DNA from: Myxococcaceae bacterium | GTDB taxonomy: Bacteria; Myxococcota; Myxococcia; Myxococcales; Myxococcaceae | Length of the DNA stretch: 36,758 nucleotides | NCBI GenBank assembly: GCA_003818285.1 | Contig: RPRB01000026.1 | Location: 1 to 36,758 of the forward strand | Direction: 5' to 3' | Shown here: piece after piece, positions 1 through 8,470 of the stretch | Numbering within the stretch: the first letter of the stretch is position 1 | How the letters are laid out: every line of letters starts with the position of its first letter | Position numbers and translations under genes: made by a program | Notes under the pieces: model-generated | The model's database searches: none | Seen by the model: only the letters and a program-made list of their open reading frames with translations | Told to the model about the DNA's origin: nothing

Positions 1-47
1 ACGAGAGACTCGGGCGGACCGAGCCGGGTGCAGAGCAGCGCCTTCAT
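1..47 (-). CDS. NAD(P)H:quinone oxidoreductase (zinc-type alcohol dehydrogenase superfamily), N-terminus only
   Basis: Only the first 15 codons lie in the window; the gene runs off the left edge. They read MKALLCTRLGPPESL, the typical opening of quinone oxidoreductases of the medium-chain dehydrogenase superfamily, which reduce quinones or enoyl/enone substrates with NADPH in the cytoplasm. An AAGGAG ribosome site lies six bases before this ATG. An in-frame ATG 12 codons upstream (position 83) also has a good site (GGGAGG), so the protein may carry a short extra leader. I prefer position 47 because known members begin with this motif. The family call rests on very few residues. Confidence 0.6.
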   Translation of the reverse strand, partial: MKALLCTRLGPPESL

Positions 48-83
48 GACGGACTCCTTGGCAACGCGATCGAGAACGATCAT

Positions 84-545
84 GGAAACCTCCCTGGGTT
101 TCCCGATAGCAGGGCCGCGAAAGCCGCGAATGGCCCGGACGGGCCATCCTTCAGCGCACCAGCATCGCCACTGCCTGCGCGCGGGTGCGAGCCCCGAGCT
201 GGGCGAGGATCTTGGCTACCTGCCGTCCAAGGAAGAACAAACCGGGTTCTTGCGCCGGAGACCAAGGCGGGGCGTGTCGTTTCAGCCGGGAAGGGGAGAG
301 TGACGGTACCAGGAGGGCCCGGCGTGGCTGCTCGCCGCTGCGGAGGTAGAGCAGTCGGTACGCACACCTTGGCAGGAGCGATCTCCTCCAATTTCGTGGG
401 CGACCAACCGCAGTTCCGCGAGCCCGTGATTCGCCATCGTGGGCTTCCGGTGTCCTTGGCGGACGTCCCCCTCGCACGCTCACGTTGGGCCCGAGATCGG
501 GTGGCGAGCCCGGGAGCAGGTAGTACGGGTGTGGCGCCGCCGGAG
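84..545. other. Intergenic stretch with a LuxR-type fragment, otherwise unassigned
   Basis: Apart from the short LuxR-like tail at 151-228, I see no reading frame here with a ribosome site and family resemblance. The frames present are GC-rich shadows. It probably holds the promoter of the left-edge oxidoreductase, but no clear -35/-10 pair was recognised. Confidence 0.4.
151..228 (-). pseudogene. C-terminal fragment of a LuxR/NarL-type helix-turn-helix regulator
   Basis: The last 25 codons before a TGA at 151 include AKILAQLGARTRAQAVAMLV, which matches the recognition-helix end of LuxR/NarL-type DNA-binding domains (usually hxxxIhxKLGhxxRxxAV). The helix-turn-helix start (LTxRExEVL) and any receiver or sensor domain are absent upstream in all frames, so this is a gene remnant and not a working regulator. 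It lies just upstream of the quinone oxidoreductase. A second, unrelated LuxR tail occurs at 12831-13037. Confidence 0.5.
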
Positions 546-965
546 CTACGTGCGGGGCGGAGGCATGGACCAGCCTGACCTGGTGGCGAGCGTCTCGATC
601 TTCTCCCACACCACCGCGACCACGTCGCCCGTCGCGGCGGCGGCGTAGGGCACCCAGTCGCCCCGTGAGGCGTCCCACCTCACCGGGATAGTCGAGATCT
701 CCATCTGGACCGGCCGGCCGACAACAACTACCGCGGTCAGGACCACGCCTGAGGCGGCACCGATGCCGGGCGGCTGGACCCGGATCCGGGCGCGGTCCTG
801 GGGAAAGAAGATGAGGAGGTTGCCGTCCGGCTCGCGCGTGAAGGGGAGGACGGCCGCACCCAGCTGCCCCCTGCGGCTGCCGTACTCGATGAGGCGCTCT
901 CGGACGGCCAGCGCCTGGGTCTCTTCGATGGTGAGTGTCTGTATCTCTTCGCGTGTCCTGATCAT
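546..965 (-). CDS. Hypothetical protein, 139 residues
   Basis: I do not recognise this protein. The frame has the strong G/C third-position bias of real genes here. It begins with an acidic/basic helical stretch (MIRTREEIQTLTIEETQALA), followed by beta-strand-rich sequence with a hydrophobic central part (residues about 60-85, ending VVLTAVVVVG) and a Trp-containing C-terminus. There is no signal peptide and no cysteine pattern. The start at 965 is chosen over an in-frame ATG at 980; neither has a strong ribosome site. It is a single gene with decayed fragments on both sides, which lowers the confidence that it is functional. Confidence 0.5.
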   Translation of the reverse strand: MIRTREEIQTLTIEETQALAVRERLIEYGSRRGQLGAAVLPFTREPDGNLLIFFPQDRARIRVQPPGIGAASGVVLTAVVVVGRPVQMEISTIPVRWDASRGDWVPYAAAATGDVVAVVWEKIETLATRSGWSMPPPRT

Positions 966-1351
966 CGTGTCCCGTTCCATTCGGCCGGGGCTGCGGGTCC
1001 TGCTCTCCCGGGGCGAGATGCAGCGGGACACTCAGCCAGCGAGGTCCACCGTAGCTGGTGAGTACGACAGGTCAGGACTCTAGGTGCTAGCCGGGCAAGT
1101 ACCCTCGGGCAAACAGGCGTTGGGCGAAGGCGGACGCACGGTGCGAAGGGGCTGGGAGGCGTCTCCCGCGTCTGTTTGCCTTGTGCCGCGACTTGTCGCG
1201 GGCAACGGGGGACGCTGAAGGAAGGTGGGCTCGACTGGGCCTCTTCGTGCACCGCGTGAACGGCCTGGCTCCGGGGCTCTACGCGCTTGCCCGCGATGCC
1301 GCAAAGCTGGACGCCCTTCGAGAGATCATGCGCCCCGATTTCCTCCGAGGC
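966..1351. other. Gap with no intact gene; holds a SagB fragment
   Basis: No complete gene is visible. The only recognisable content is the + strand SagB-type fragment at 1234-1347. The upstream 966-1233 shows no family resemblance in any frame. Confidence 0.45.
1234..1347 (+). pseudogene. Internal fragment of a SagB-type dehydrogenase gene
   Basis: About 37 codons, including LGLFVHRVNGLAPGLYAL, are nearly the same as an internal part of the intact SagB-type dehydrogenase on the - strand at 14093-14206. By eye about 100 of 111 bases agree and 33 of 37 residues agree. Similarity stops sharply on both sides: upstream of Leu-Gly-Leu-Phe and just after Asp-Phe-Leu. The fragment has no start site and no flavin-binding motif, so it is debris of a related gene, or a partial duplicate of the gene 13 kb away in the opposite orientation. 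Confidence 0.8.
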
Positions 1352-1588
1352 TCAGACGTGCCGTCGGCCTGAGCGATTCGGCAAGGGAAGCGGAGCCCGC
1401 ATTCGCGCGGCCTGCGCAGCCAGTGCGGCGGCGCGAATTCGATCGATGCGATTCTCACGGCTGGCGGGCGTCGGCGCGCACCGAGCGCAGTGGGTCGCGC
1501 TCTGACCGTCGACGCCGATGGGTTGGTTGATGGGATCGCGGCAGCGCATGCAGCGCACCACTCGCGAGCCTTCAGGGAGGGTCTTCAT
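1352..1588 (-). CDS. Small zinc-ribbon-like protein, 78 residues
   Basis: A short frame with two CxxC pairs: residues CMRC and, about 20 residues later, CARC. This is the layout of a small zinc ribbon that binds one metal ion. The C-terminal half is basic and alanine-rich (ENRIDRIRAAALAAQAARM), possibly a helix that contacts nucleic acid. The ATG at 1588 is preceded by GGAAGG at a good distance, so I chose it over an in-frame upstream start at 1822 whose extra residues look non-coding. I cannot name a family. The stop lies only a few bases from the SagB fragment on the other strand. Confidence 0.5.
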   Translation of the reverse strand: MKTLPEGSRVVRCMRCRDPINQPIGVDGQSATHCARCAPTPASRENRIDRIRAAALAAQAARMRAPLPLPNRSGRRHV

Positions 1589-1869
1589 GTCGGGCCTTCC
1601 GGCCGAGGCGGAGGTGCCGCGGACTTCCTTCACGGTACGCTCCTTCAGCTTTCTCTGCCCAAATCCCGCTCCAAGGAATCGGCGCGACGAAGAGCCAAGG
1701 GTCTTGCGCTTGGGCGAAAAAGTTCTGGCGAGGAGGGCAGCTGCCAAGCGCGGGGAGTTGCGTAAGAAAGCGCGCGCCGATTCCTCTGTGTGGGAATGCC
1801 GGCGGGTGGTGAGAACGTCCATCCCTGCCCCCTCTACGATCGCCGGGCTGCCGGATGTAGGCTGCCCCG

Positions 1870-2067
1870 ATGAAGCTCACGCTGTCGGACCTGCACGCCG
1901 GGAACTGGCTCAAGTGCGTTCGGGCCTTCAGTGCGCACCCAGAGGGCGCCCCGACGGAATCGACGAGGGTGTCGGTGGGGTCGCTCTGGCAGGTCTCTGC
2001 GGTGGAGAGCGAGAGCGTTCTCCTCGACGGCCAGAGCAGCCCTCAGACCATCAGGGTCCATCGCTGA
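1870..2067 (+). CDS. Small hypothetical protein, 65 residues
   Basis: The frame starts MKLTLSDLHAGNWLKCVRAF, with AGG eight bases before the ATG. It has a mixed hydrophobic/polar composition like a small folded domain: VSVGSLWQVSAVESESVLL looks like alternating beta strands, as in small barrel domains. There is no signal peptide or membrane segment, and a single cysteine at residue 16. I do not recognise the family. It is divergent from the zinc-ribbon gene and converges on the hydrolase at 2137. Confidence 0.5.
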   Translation: MKLTLSDLHAGNWLKCVRAFSAHPEGAPTESTRVSVGSLWQVSAVESESVLLDGQSSPQTIRVHR

Positions 2068-2136
2068 CGTGCTGAAGATTGCGTAAACCACGGCCTCGCC
2101 ACGCTTGGCTTGATCCGCTGACCCCCAGCGGCACGT

Positions 2137-3042
2137 TCAGTTCTTCGCCCCTCTCGCGTTGCTCGGCAGGCTCTCCAGCCACCCGAGGACGATCGTCTGC
2201 AGCGCGATCCGGCGATCGGAGAAGTTGTGGTCGGTCTCCACGGCTGCGTGCTGGAGCGCAGCGGAGCCGTTCTTCCGCAACGCCGCCGCCAGGGCGTCCA
2301 TATCCGTGCGGTTCTGATCGTCCGCTATCACGATCAGCAGCGCACGGCCGCGCAGGGCGCCGGTCCAGCGCACGTAATCCCAACCGGTCCCATGCCGCGC
2401 GGCCTCGGCGAACAGTTCCGACGCTGTGACGCCGCGGACCGGGTGCAGCTGCGTGCTCCACCGCTTCAACCGGATCTCCCGTTCTCTCGGGTCGGCGTTC
2501 AGCCTGCCGAGGTTCACCGCGGAGATCATCGCGATCCCGGCGAGATCCGGGTTCCGGCTGCCCTCGTACCCCGCGAGGAACCCTCCGAAGCTGTGGCCGA
2601 TCAGAATCACGCGGCGCGGGTCGATGCGGTACTTCGTGGCGGTGGCCGCGTCGCGGAGGAAGCGAACGGCCTCCGCCGTGTCCTCGATCGCCGATGAGAA
2701 CGAGAACGCGCCGCCCGCGCCCCACATCCCGCGATAGTGGAACAGGAGCACGTTCCAGCCCGCGCGGCGTATCGCCTGTGCGAGATCGCCGTTCACCTCG
2801 TAGCCGGGCAGGCCGTGGAGCAGGACGACTGCTCCGTGCGGGCCGCGGCCGCTGGCCAGATAAAGCGTCGCGTCCAGATCGACGCCGTGGCTCGAGAAAC
2901 TGACAACAGCCAGCGCGGCCGGGAACTCCTTGTCCGCCAGCGGATCGGCCACGATCGCCGCCGGCACTTGCTGCGCCAGCGCCGGGTCTGCTGCGAGTGG
3001 CCCGAGACCGAGGATCGCGGCGACGATGATGACGTGGGTCAC
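2137..3042 (-). CDS. Secreted alpha/beta hydrolase
   Basis: About 301 residues with a Sec signal peptide (hydrophobic VIIVAAILGLGPLAA, cleavage after ALA). The alpha/beta-hydrolase core follows: an oxyanion-type HGLPGYE near residue 75, the nucleophile elbow GHSFGGF with Ser near 150, an acidic residue in IADDQNRTD near 240, and the catalytic His in TDHNFSDRR near 271. This predicts an exported or periplasmic serine hydrolase of the BAAT/dienelactone/prolyl-oligopeptidase-like kind; the substrate is unknown. The GTG start at 3042 has AGGTG five bases upstream and yields a clean signal peptide. A longer in-frame start at 3351 would add about 100 low-quality residues and is rejected. It is transcribed alone. 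Confidence 0.85.
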   Translation of the reverse strand: MTHVIIVAAILGLGPLAADPALAQQVPAAIVADPLADKEFPAALAVVSFSSHGVDLDATLYLASGRGPHGAVVLLHGLPGYEVNGDLAQAIRRAGWNVLLFHYRGMWGAGGAFSFSSAIEDTAEAVRFLRDAATATKYRIDPRRVILIGHSFGGFLAGYEGSRNPDLAGIAMISAVNLGRLNADPREREIRLKRWSTQLHPVRGVTASELFAEAARHGTGWDYVRWTGALRGRALLIVIADDQNRTDMDALAAALRKNGSAALQHAAVETDHNFSDRRIALQTIVLGWLESLPSNARGAKN

Positions 3043-3413
3043 AGACTCACCTGGCGGTTCCTGACAACGTCCGTTCGAGTTCTCGCGCCAATGTCGTCGC
3101 AACGGGCAGCGAATCCTCTGCGCGGTAGCTGACGAACAAACCGGGGGCCCGTGCCCACGCGAGGATTGTGGCACAACCCACGAAGAATCAGTGCCGATCA
3201 TGAGGTACGTCGGATCGTGAGGTGAGCGATGCGCTGCGCCCGTGAGGCCCCCAGCGCCGACCGCACCGCGAACTCCCGAGCCCGTGCCTTCTGGGTAGGT
3301 CCTGGCCACGGTGTAGACGAGGGAGTCACCCACGAGGATGCGAGCGGTCACTTCGCTCCCCTGCGGATCGGTGCGTCTGCGGGCGGCCCGGCAGGAGCGT
3401 GGAGATGGACGAG

Positions 3414-3980
3414 CTACTTCTTCCGGCAGTGGTCCTCGCCCATCTTCTGCCAGGCGCCCTTGTTCTCCACCTCGGTGAGCACAGTGAACTCCTTCGGGCT
3501 CTTCCGGGTGACCGTTGTCCGGCTCTTCATCGGCTGACCCATCATCGAGCCCTCCTCGGCCCAGACCGTCGTGCCGTCCTTCTCACCGTCCGAGGTCCCC
3601 TGCCAGTAGCTGCCCACGCTGTCGAAACCGACCTCGACCAGCTTCTGGCGCGCCTGGTCGTAGCCCCAGTTGATCGTCATCTTCACGCCCTTGGGGAACG
3701 CGGCGTTCTTCTCGATCCGGAAGACGCCGGAGTAGGCGAAGCCCTCCACGATCGGCGTGAAGCGCACCTCGCTCTTTGTCTTGACCGGCGTGCCCGGCGA
3801 CTGCGGGTTGTCCATGGACCCGGTGCAGCTCCAGGTGCCGGCCGCTCCCTTGAACGCCTCAGTCAGCGCCGGGGCCGGGTGCGGCGGGCCAGGCTTCTGA
3901 CCGGACGGGCCGGTGCCGGCGTCCTGTGCCAGCACGGGGATGGCTGCGACGAGCGAGGTGACGACAATGAGCGTTCGCAT
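3414..3980 (-). CDS. Secreted DUF1579-like protein
   Basis: 188 residues with an N-terminal signal peptide (MRTLIVVTSLVAAIPVLAQ). The mature part resembles DUF1579-type proteins: a GAAGTWSCTGSMD opening strand, then repeated beta-hairpins with Trp/Tyr (MTINWGYDQ, SVGSYWQGTSDGEKDG) and a final VLTEVENKGAWQKMGEDHC. Families of this shape are lipocalin-like beta-barrels of unknown ligand, found in the periplasm. The ATG at 3980 is preceded by GGAGGAG, so the longer in-frame start at 4100 is discarded. It is divergent from the CoA-transferase gene across 152 bases, which must hold both promoters. Function unknown. Confidence 0.75.
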   Translation of the reverse strand: MRTLIVVTSLVAAIPVLAQDAGTGPSGQKPGPPHPAPALTEAFKGAAGTWSCTGSMDNPQSPGTPVKTKSEVRFTPIVEGFAYSGVFRIEKNAAFPKGVKMTINWGYDQARQKLVEVGFDSVGSYWQGTSDGEKDGTTVWAEEGSMMGQPMKSRTTVTRKSPKEFTVLTEVENKGAWQKMGEDHCRKK

Positions 3981-4132
3981 TGGATGCTCCTCCAGAGGGG
4001 GACAGAAGCCTGCCAGCCGTCGACCGCGGTGAGAACCGAATCCTGATCCCAGTGTCGACGTCCGAGCCGAGCTCCTCCGCGCCCGAACGTCGCTCTTCAC
4101 CCCCGGGGCATCATCGCCGGTATGATCGCAGG

Positions 4133-5344
4133 ATGCGAAGCGGCGCGCTCTCCCATGTTCGCGTCCTCGACCTCTCCAGGGTCCTCGCCGGACCCTGGGC
4201 GAGCCAGCTCCTCGCCGACCTCGGCGCCGAGGTGGTGAAGATCGAGCGGCCGGGGGCGGGGGACGAGTCGCGGAGCTGGGGCCCTCCCTGGCTCGCCACC
4301 CCGGACGGCGCCGAGACGCGCGAGTCCGCCTACTTCGCCTGCGCCAACCGCGGCAAGAAGTCCGTCACCGTGGACCTCGCCAGGCCCGAGGGCCAGGCCA
4401 TCGTCCGCCGCCTGGCTGAGCGGTCGGACGTGCTCCTCGAGAACTTCAAGGTCGGCTCGCTCTCGCGCCTCGGGCTCGGATGGGAGGACCTCTCTGCGCT
4501 GAACCCGCGGCTCGTGTACTGCTCCATCACTGGCTTCGGGCAGTCGGGCCCGTACAAGGACCGGCCCGGCTACGACTTCGTGGTGCAGGCCGTGGGCGGC
4601 CTCATGAGCGTGACGGGCGAGCCGGACGGCGAGCCCATGAAGGCCGGCGTGGCCATGACGGACATCCTCACCGGCATGTACGCGGCGACGGCGGTGCTGG
4701 CGGCGCTGGCCCACCGCGAGCGGAGCGGCGAGGGGCAGCGCGTGGACCTCGCGCTCCTCGACGTTCAGGTGGCGACGCTCGCGAACCTGGCCGAGAGCTA
4801 CCTCGTCACCGGTCGCGCGCCGGCTCGGCTCGGGAACGCGCACGCCAGCATCGTGCCGTACCAGGCCTTCGCCACGCGGGATGGGCGCTTGGTCGTGGCG
4901 GTGGGGAACGACAGCCAGTTCGCACGCCTGTGCGAGGTGGCGGGGCGGCCCGAGCTCGCGGCCGACCCGCGCTTTGCCACCAACGCCGCGCGCGTCGAGA
5001 ACCGCGCGGCGCTCGTCCCCATCCTCCAGGCGCTCCTCGCCGAGCGGCCCACGCGGGAGTGGGTCGGCGCGCTCGAGGAGGCGGGCGTGCCCTGCGGGCC
5101 CATCAACGACCTCGCGCAGGTGTTCGAGGATCCGCACGTCCGGGCCCGGGGGCTCCGTGTCGAGGTGCCGCACCCGCTCGCCGGGAGGGTGCCGGTGGTA
5201 GCCTCGCCCATCCGCCTCTCCCGGACCCCGGTGCGCCACGGCACGCCGCCGCTCCTCGGCGAGCACACGCGCGAGGTGCTGGGGGACGTCCTGGGCATGG
5301 GGGAGGCGGAGATCGAGGCCTTGCGGAGGGACGGAGTCATTTGA
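4133..5344 (+). CDS. CaiB/BaiF (class III) CoA-transferase
   Basis: 403 residues matching class III CoA-transferases, which move CoA between two carboxylic acids through an aspartyl-CoA anhydride. Visible landmarks are VRVLDLSRVLAGPWASQLLA (residues 9-28), AEVVKIERPGAGDESR, SITGFGQSGPYKDRPGYD (131-148), a likely catalytic Asp177 in AMTDILTG, GEGQRVDLALLD and a C-terminal LGEHTREVL. Length is normal for the family. It overlaps the next gene by four bases, so the CoA-transferase and the DapA-like lyase are probably translated together and act in one pathway on an organic acid. The acid cannot be read from the sequence; the TAXI/TRAP uptake operon that converges on this pair may import it. Confidence 0.92.
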   Translation: MRSGALSHVRVLDLSRVLAGPWASQLLADLGAEVVKIERPGAGDESRSWGPPWLATPDGAETRESAYFACANRGKKSVTVDLARPEGQAIVRRLAERSDVLLENFKVGSLSRLGLGWEDLSALNPRLVYCSITGFGQSGPYKDRPGYDFVVQAVGGLMSVTGEPDGEPMKAGVAMTDILTGMYAATAVLAALAHRERSGEGQRVDLALLDVQVATLANLAESYLVTGRAPARLGNAHASIVPYQAFATRDGRLVVAVGNDSQFARLCEVAGRPELAADPRFATNAARVENRAALVPILQALLAERPTREWVGALEEAGVPCGPINDLAQVFEDPHVRARGLRVEVPHPLAGRVPVVASPIRLSRTPVRHGTPPLLGEHTREVLGDVLGMGEAEIEALRRDGVI

Positions 5345-6288
5345 GCGAGACGACTTCCAGCCGCACCGACGCGCGGCGCCTTCGCGGCGTCCTCGCCCCG
5401 GTGTTGACGCCCTTCCAGGCCGACCTCTCGCCGGACCCCCGGCGGCTGGCGCGGCATTGCCGCTGGCTCCTCGCGCACGGGTGCACGGCGCTGGCGCCCT
5501 TCGGCACGACCAGCGAGGCGAACTCGCTCTCGGTGGACGAGCGCGAGAGCCTGCTCGACGCCATCCTGGAGGACGGCGTCCCGGCGGATCGCCTCCTCCC
5601 CGGCACGGGGGCCTGCTCGCTCACCGACGCGGTGCGGCTCACGGCGCAGGCAGTGCGCCGCGGCTGCGCCGGGGTCCTCATGCTCCCGCCCTTCTATTAC
5701 AAGGCCGTCGGCGAGGATGGGCTCTTCCGCTTCTTCGCCGAGGTGATCGATCGGGTGGGCGACGATCGACTGAGGCTGTACCTCTACCATTTCCCGCCGG
5801 TGGCGCAGGTGGGCTTCTCCGCGAAGCTCGTGGAGCGCCTCCTCCGCGCCCACCCGCGCACCGTGGTGGGCATGAAGGACAGCTCGGGCGACTTCGGGAA
5901 CACGAAGACCATGCTCGATTCGTTCGCCGGGGCCGGCTTCGACGTCTTCGTGGGGAGCGAGCAGTTCCTCCTCGCCGGCATGCGAGAGGGCGGCGCCGGG
6001 TGCATCTCGGCCACGGCCAACGTGAACGCCGGCGCCATTGATCGCCTCTACCGGGAGTGGAGGTCGTCGGAGGCGGAGCGACTGCAGACCGAGCTGAACG
6101 CCGTGCGCGGCGCGGTGGAGAAGGTGCCCCTCATCCCCGGTCTCAAGGCCGTGGTGGCGCACCACGCCGCGGACCCGGGATGGCTCCCCGTCCGTCCGCC
6201 CCTCGCGGACCTCGCGCCCGCGCAGCGCGACGCACTGCTCGCGGACCTCGCGGCCCTGAAGTTCGCCATGCCGGAGCTGCGGGGCTGA
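5341..6288 (+). CDS. Dihydrodipicolinate synthase/N-acetylneuraminate lyase family aldolase
   Basis: 315 residues of the DapA/NanA TIM-barrel family, class I aldolases that form a Schiff base with a 2-oxo acid. The carboxylate-binding loop is PFGTTSEANSL (residues 53-63, Thr56/Thr57), Tyr residues lie in PPFYYK (116-121), the barrel strand LYLYHFP follows, and the Schiff-base lysine is Lys179 in VVGMKDSSGD. The start is a TTG inside TTGA that overlaps the CoA-transferase stop, giving translational coupling. True DapA normally sits with lysine genes, so a catabolic 2-oxo-acid aldolase is more likely here. The last codons and the stop lie in one arm of a large inverted repeat. Confidence 0.88.
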   Translation: MSETTSSRTDARRLRGVLAPVLTPFQADLSPDPRRLARHCRWLLAHGCTALAPFGTTSEANSLSVDERESLLDAILEDGVPADRLLPGTGACSLTDAVRLTAQAVRRGCAGVLMLPPFYYKAVGEDGLFRFFAEVIDRVGDDRLRLYLYHFPPVAQVGFSAKLVERLLRAHPRTVVGMKDSSGDFGNTKTMLDSFAGAGFDVFVGSEQFLLAGMREGGAGCISATANVNAGAIDRLYREWRSSEAERLQTELNAVRGAVEKVPLIPGLKAVVAHHAADPGWLPVRPPLADLAPAQRDALLADLAALKFAMPELRG

Positions 6289-6452
6289 CAGCGGAAACCG
6301 ACTGGGTTGATCGGTCCTCGCTTGCCCTCGCGGCCGATCCCGTCGTCGCTCGTCGGTTACGGGACCCGAGCCCCGCGCCCTCCTCGCTCCTAGGCCTCGG
6401 CCGCGATGCCGGCGCGATCCTCGCGATCAACCCAGCCGGTCTCCGCTGTGAG
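6285..6452. repeat. Large imperfect inverted repeat between convergent genes
   Basis: Arms of 29 bases at 6285-6313 and 6424-6452 are complementary at 26 of 29 positions, starting CTGACAGCGG and ending TTGATCG. Weaker pairing continues inward (both contain TCGCGGCCGA), leaving a centre of roughly 60-110 bases. It sits exactly between the stop of the + strand aldolase, which it includes, and the stop of the - strand TRAP permease. It may act as a bidirectional terminator or be a small non-autonomous element with terminal inverted repeats. No target-site duplication is obvious. Confidence 0.75.
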
Positions 6453-6466
6453 CGAGTGGCTCGCCC

Positions 6467-8470
6467 TCACCCGGGGGCGGGAGTGGCCGGGGGCAGGCGC
6501 CGCTTCCACCACTGGATGCCGACCGCCACGAGGACGAGGGCGATGCCGGCGACGTCCGCCGCGCGCGTCGGGTAGACGAGCAGGAGCCCCGCGAGGATGA
6601 ACAGGACGCGCTCGATCCGCCCCGCGCGCACGAGCATCCACCCCTGCACGCCGCAGGCGAGCGCGGCGATGCCGATGGCCGCGGTGACGGTGACGTGGGC
6701 GATGTCGAGCCAGTTGCCCTTGAGGAGGAGTCCCACGCCGGAGGGATCCAGCACGAAGCAGAAGGGCACGAGGAAGGCGGGCAGGGTGTACTTCCAGGCC
6801 TGCAACGTCGTCCTGTAGGGATCGCCGCCGGTGATGGCGGCCGCCGCGAAGGGCGAGAGCGCGGTGGGCGGCGACACCTCGGAGAGCACCGCGTAGTAGA
6901 AGATGAACATGTGCGCGGCGAAGTCGGGGACGCCCAGCTTGGTGAGCGCCGGCGCCGCGATCACGGCACAGATGATGTAGCTCGCAGTCACCGGCACGGC
7001 GAGGCCCACCACCCAGACCACGAGCGCCGTGAAGATGGCCGTGAGGAGCAGGTTGCCGTGCGCGAACTGGATGACGATGGCGCTGAACTTGAGCCCCAGG
7101 CCGGTGAGCGTCACGACCCCCACGATGATGCCGGCCGCGGCGCAGGTGGCCGCCACCGCCAGCACGCCGACCGAGCCTGCCTGGAGCGCCGTGGCCATGC
7201 GCGTCCTGTGGAGCGGGACGCCGCTCGGCCAGAAGCGGAGCGCCGTCTCCTTGCGCAGGAAGGAGAGCGCGGCGGCGAGGAGGATGGCCCAGAACACCGC
7301 GATGTTGGGGCTGAAGCCCCAGAGCATGAAGGCGACGATGGCGATGAGCGAGGTGAAGTGGAACCCACGCTGCTTGATCATGGGCCAAAGGCCCTGCTTC
7401 GGCCTGAGGTCGACGTCCTTGACGCCGAGCCGTCGCGCGTCGAGCTCCACCATGAGGAAGAGGCCCAGGTAGTAGAGGCAGGTGGGGATGGTGGCCATGA
7501 AGATCACGTCGAGGTACGAGATCTTCAGGAACTCGGCGATGAGGAAGGCGGCCGCGCCCAGCACCGGGGGCGAGATGATGGCGCCCAAGCCGCCCGCGGC
7601 GAGCAGGCCGCCCGCGGCATTCTGGGGATAGCCCGCCTTGGCCAGCATGGGCCAGGCCACCGAGCCGATGGTGACGGTGGTGGCGACGCCGCTGCCCGAG
7701 GGGCCGCCAAGCAGGAACGAGGAGAGCACGATGGTCCGGCCGGCGGCGGCGCGCTTGCCGCCCGTCACCGCGAGCGAGAAGTCGATGAAGAACTCGCCCG
7801 CGCCGGAGTAGGCGAGGACCGCGCCGTAGATGGTGAAGAGAATGATGAACGTGGCCGACACGTCGAGGGCCGTGCCGAAGATGCCCTCCAGCGTCATGTA
7901 GAGCTGCCCCACGAGGCGCTCCACGTCGTATCCACGGTGCGTGAATGGCGCGGGGATCCACGGGCCGGCAAAGGCGTAAACGATGAAGGCCGTCACCACC
8001 CCGGCCAGGATGAGCCCCGAGGTGCGGCGGACGCCCTCCAGCACGAGCAGGATGAGGATCACGCCGAAGACGAGGTCGAGCCGGGTGGGCTCGACCGCCC
8101 GCTCGATGAACTCGTCGAAGTCGAAGAGCAGATAGGCGATGGTGGCGACGCCGAGCAGCGCCAGCACCACGTCGTGCCAGCGGATGCGGTCCCGCTGCGA
8201 GCGCACGGCGGGGAAGAGCAAGTAGAGGAGGAAAAGCACGAACCCGAGGTGGGTGGCGCGCAGGATGTGGGCGGGGATGATCGCGTAGGCGGCGTACAGG
8301 TGGTAGAGCGACATGGCGATCGCCACCACCGCCACGAGGACCTCGGTCCTGCCGGTGAAGCGGCGGACCGCGCCCTCCTCCTGCTCCACGAACTCCTCGG
8401 CCTTCTTCCTGGCCTCCTCACCGACGACGACGTCCTGCGGGACGGGCTCGCCGGAGGTCGAGGTGGTCAT
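6467..8470 (-). CDS. TRAP transporter fused permease (4TM + 12TM), TAXI type
   Basis: 667 residues, a fusion of the small and large TRAP membrane subunits. After a short charged N-terminus there are several helices (about residues 45-180, such as VLVAVVAIAMSLYHLYAAY), then the DctM-like large domain with GTALDVSATFIILFTIYGAV, the family motif GGPSGSGVATTVTIGSVAWP, GLGAIISPPVLGAAAFLIAEF and KYTLPAFLVPFCFV. TRAP systems use an ion gradient to import organic acids bound by a periplasmic receptor. The start codon overlaps the stop of the DUF1850 gene by ATGA, and the TAXI receptor lies just upstream, so the three form one operon. The substrate is unknown but likely a carboxylate. The gene ends next to a large inverted repeat. 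Confidence 0.93.
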   Translation of the reverse strand: MTTSTSGEPVPQDVVVGEEARKKAEEFVEQEEGAVRRFTGRTEVLVAVVAIAMSLYHLYAAYAIIPAHILRATHLGFVLFLLYLLFPAVRSQRDRIRWHDVVLALLGVATIAYLLFDFDEFIERAVEPTRLDLVFGVILILLVLEGVRRTSGLILAGVVTAFIVYAFAGPWIPAPFTHRGYDVERLVGQLYMTLEGIFGTALDVSATFIILFTIYGAVLAYSGAGEFFIDFSLAVTGGKRAAAGRTIVLSSFLLGGPSGSGVATTVTIGSVAWPMLAKAGYPQNAAGGLLAAGGLGAIISPPVLGAAAFLIAEFLKISYLDVIFMATIPTCLYYLGLFLMVELDARRLGVKDVDLRPKQGLWPMIKQRGFHFTSLIAIVAFMLWGFSPNIAVFWAILLAAALSFLRKETALRFWPSGVPLHRTRMATALQAGSVGVLAVAATCAAAGIIVGVVTLTGLGLKFSAIVIQFAHGNLLLTAIFTALVVWVVGLAVPVTASYIICAVIAAPALTKLGVPDFAAHMFIFYYAVLSEVSPPTALSPFAAAAITGGDPYRTTLQAWKYTLPAFLVPFCFVLDPSGVGLLLKGNWLDIAHVTVTAAIGIAALACGVQGWMLVRAGRIERVLFILAGLLLVYPTRAADVAGIALVLVAVGIQWWKRRLPPATPAPG

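Noticed and set aside
3043-3351. N-terminal extension of the alpha/beta hydrolase
   Set aside because: The extra residues lack similarity and would bury the signal peptide that starts at 3042.
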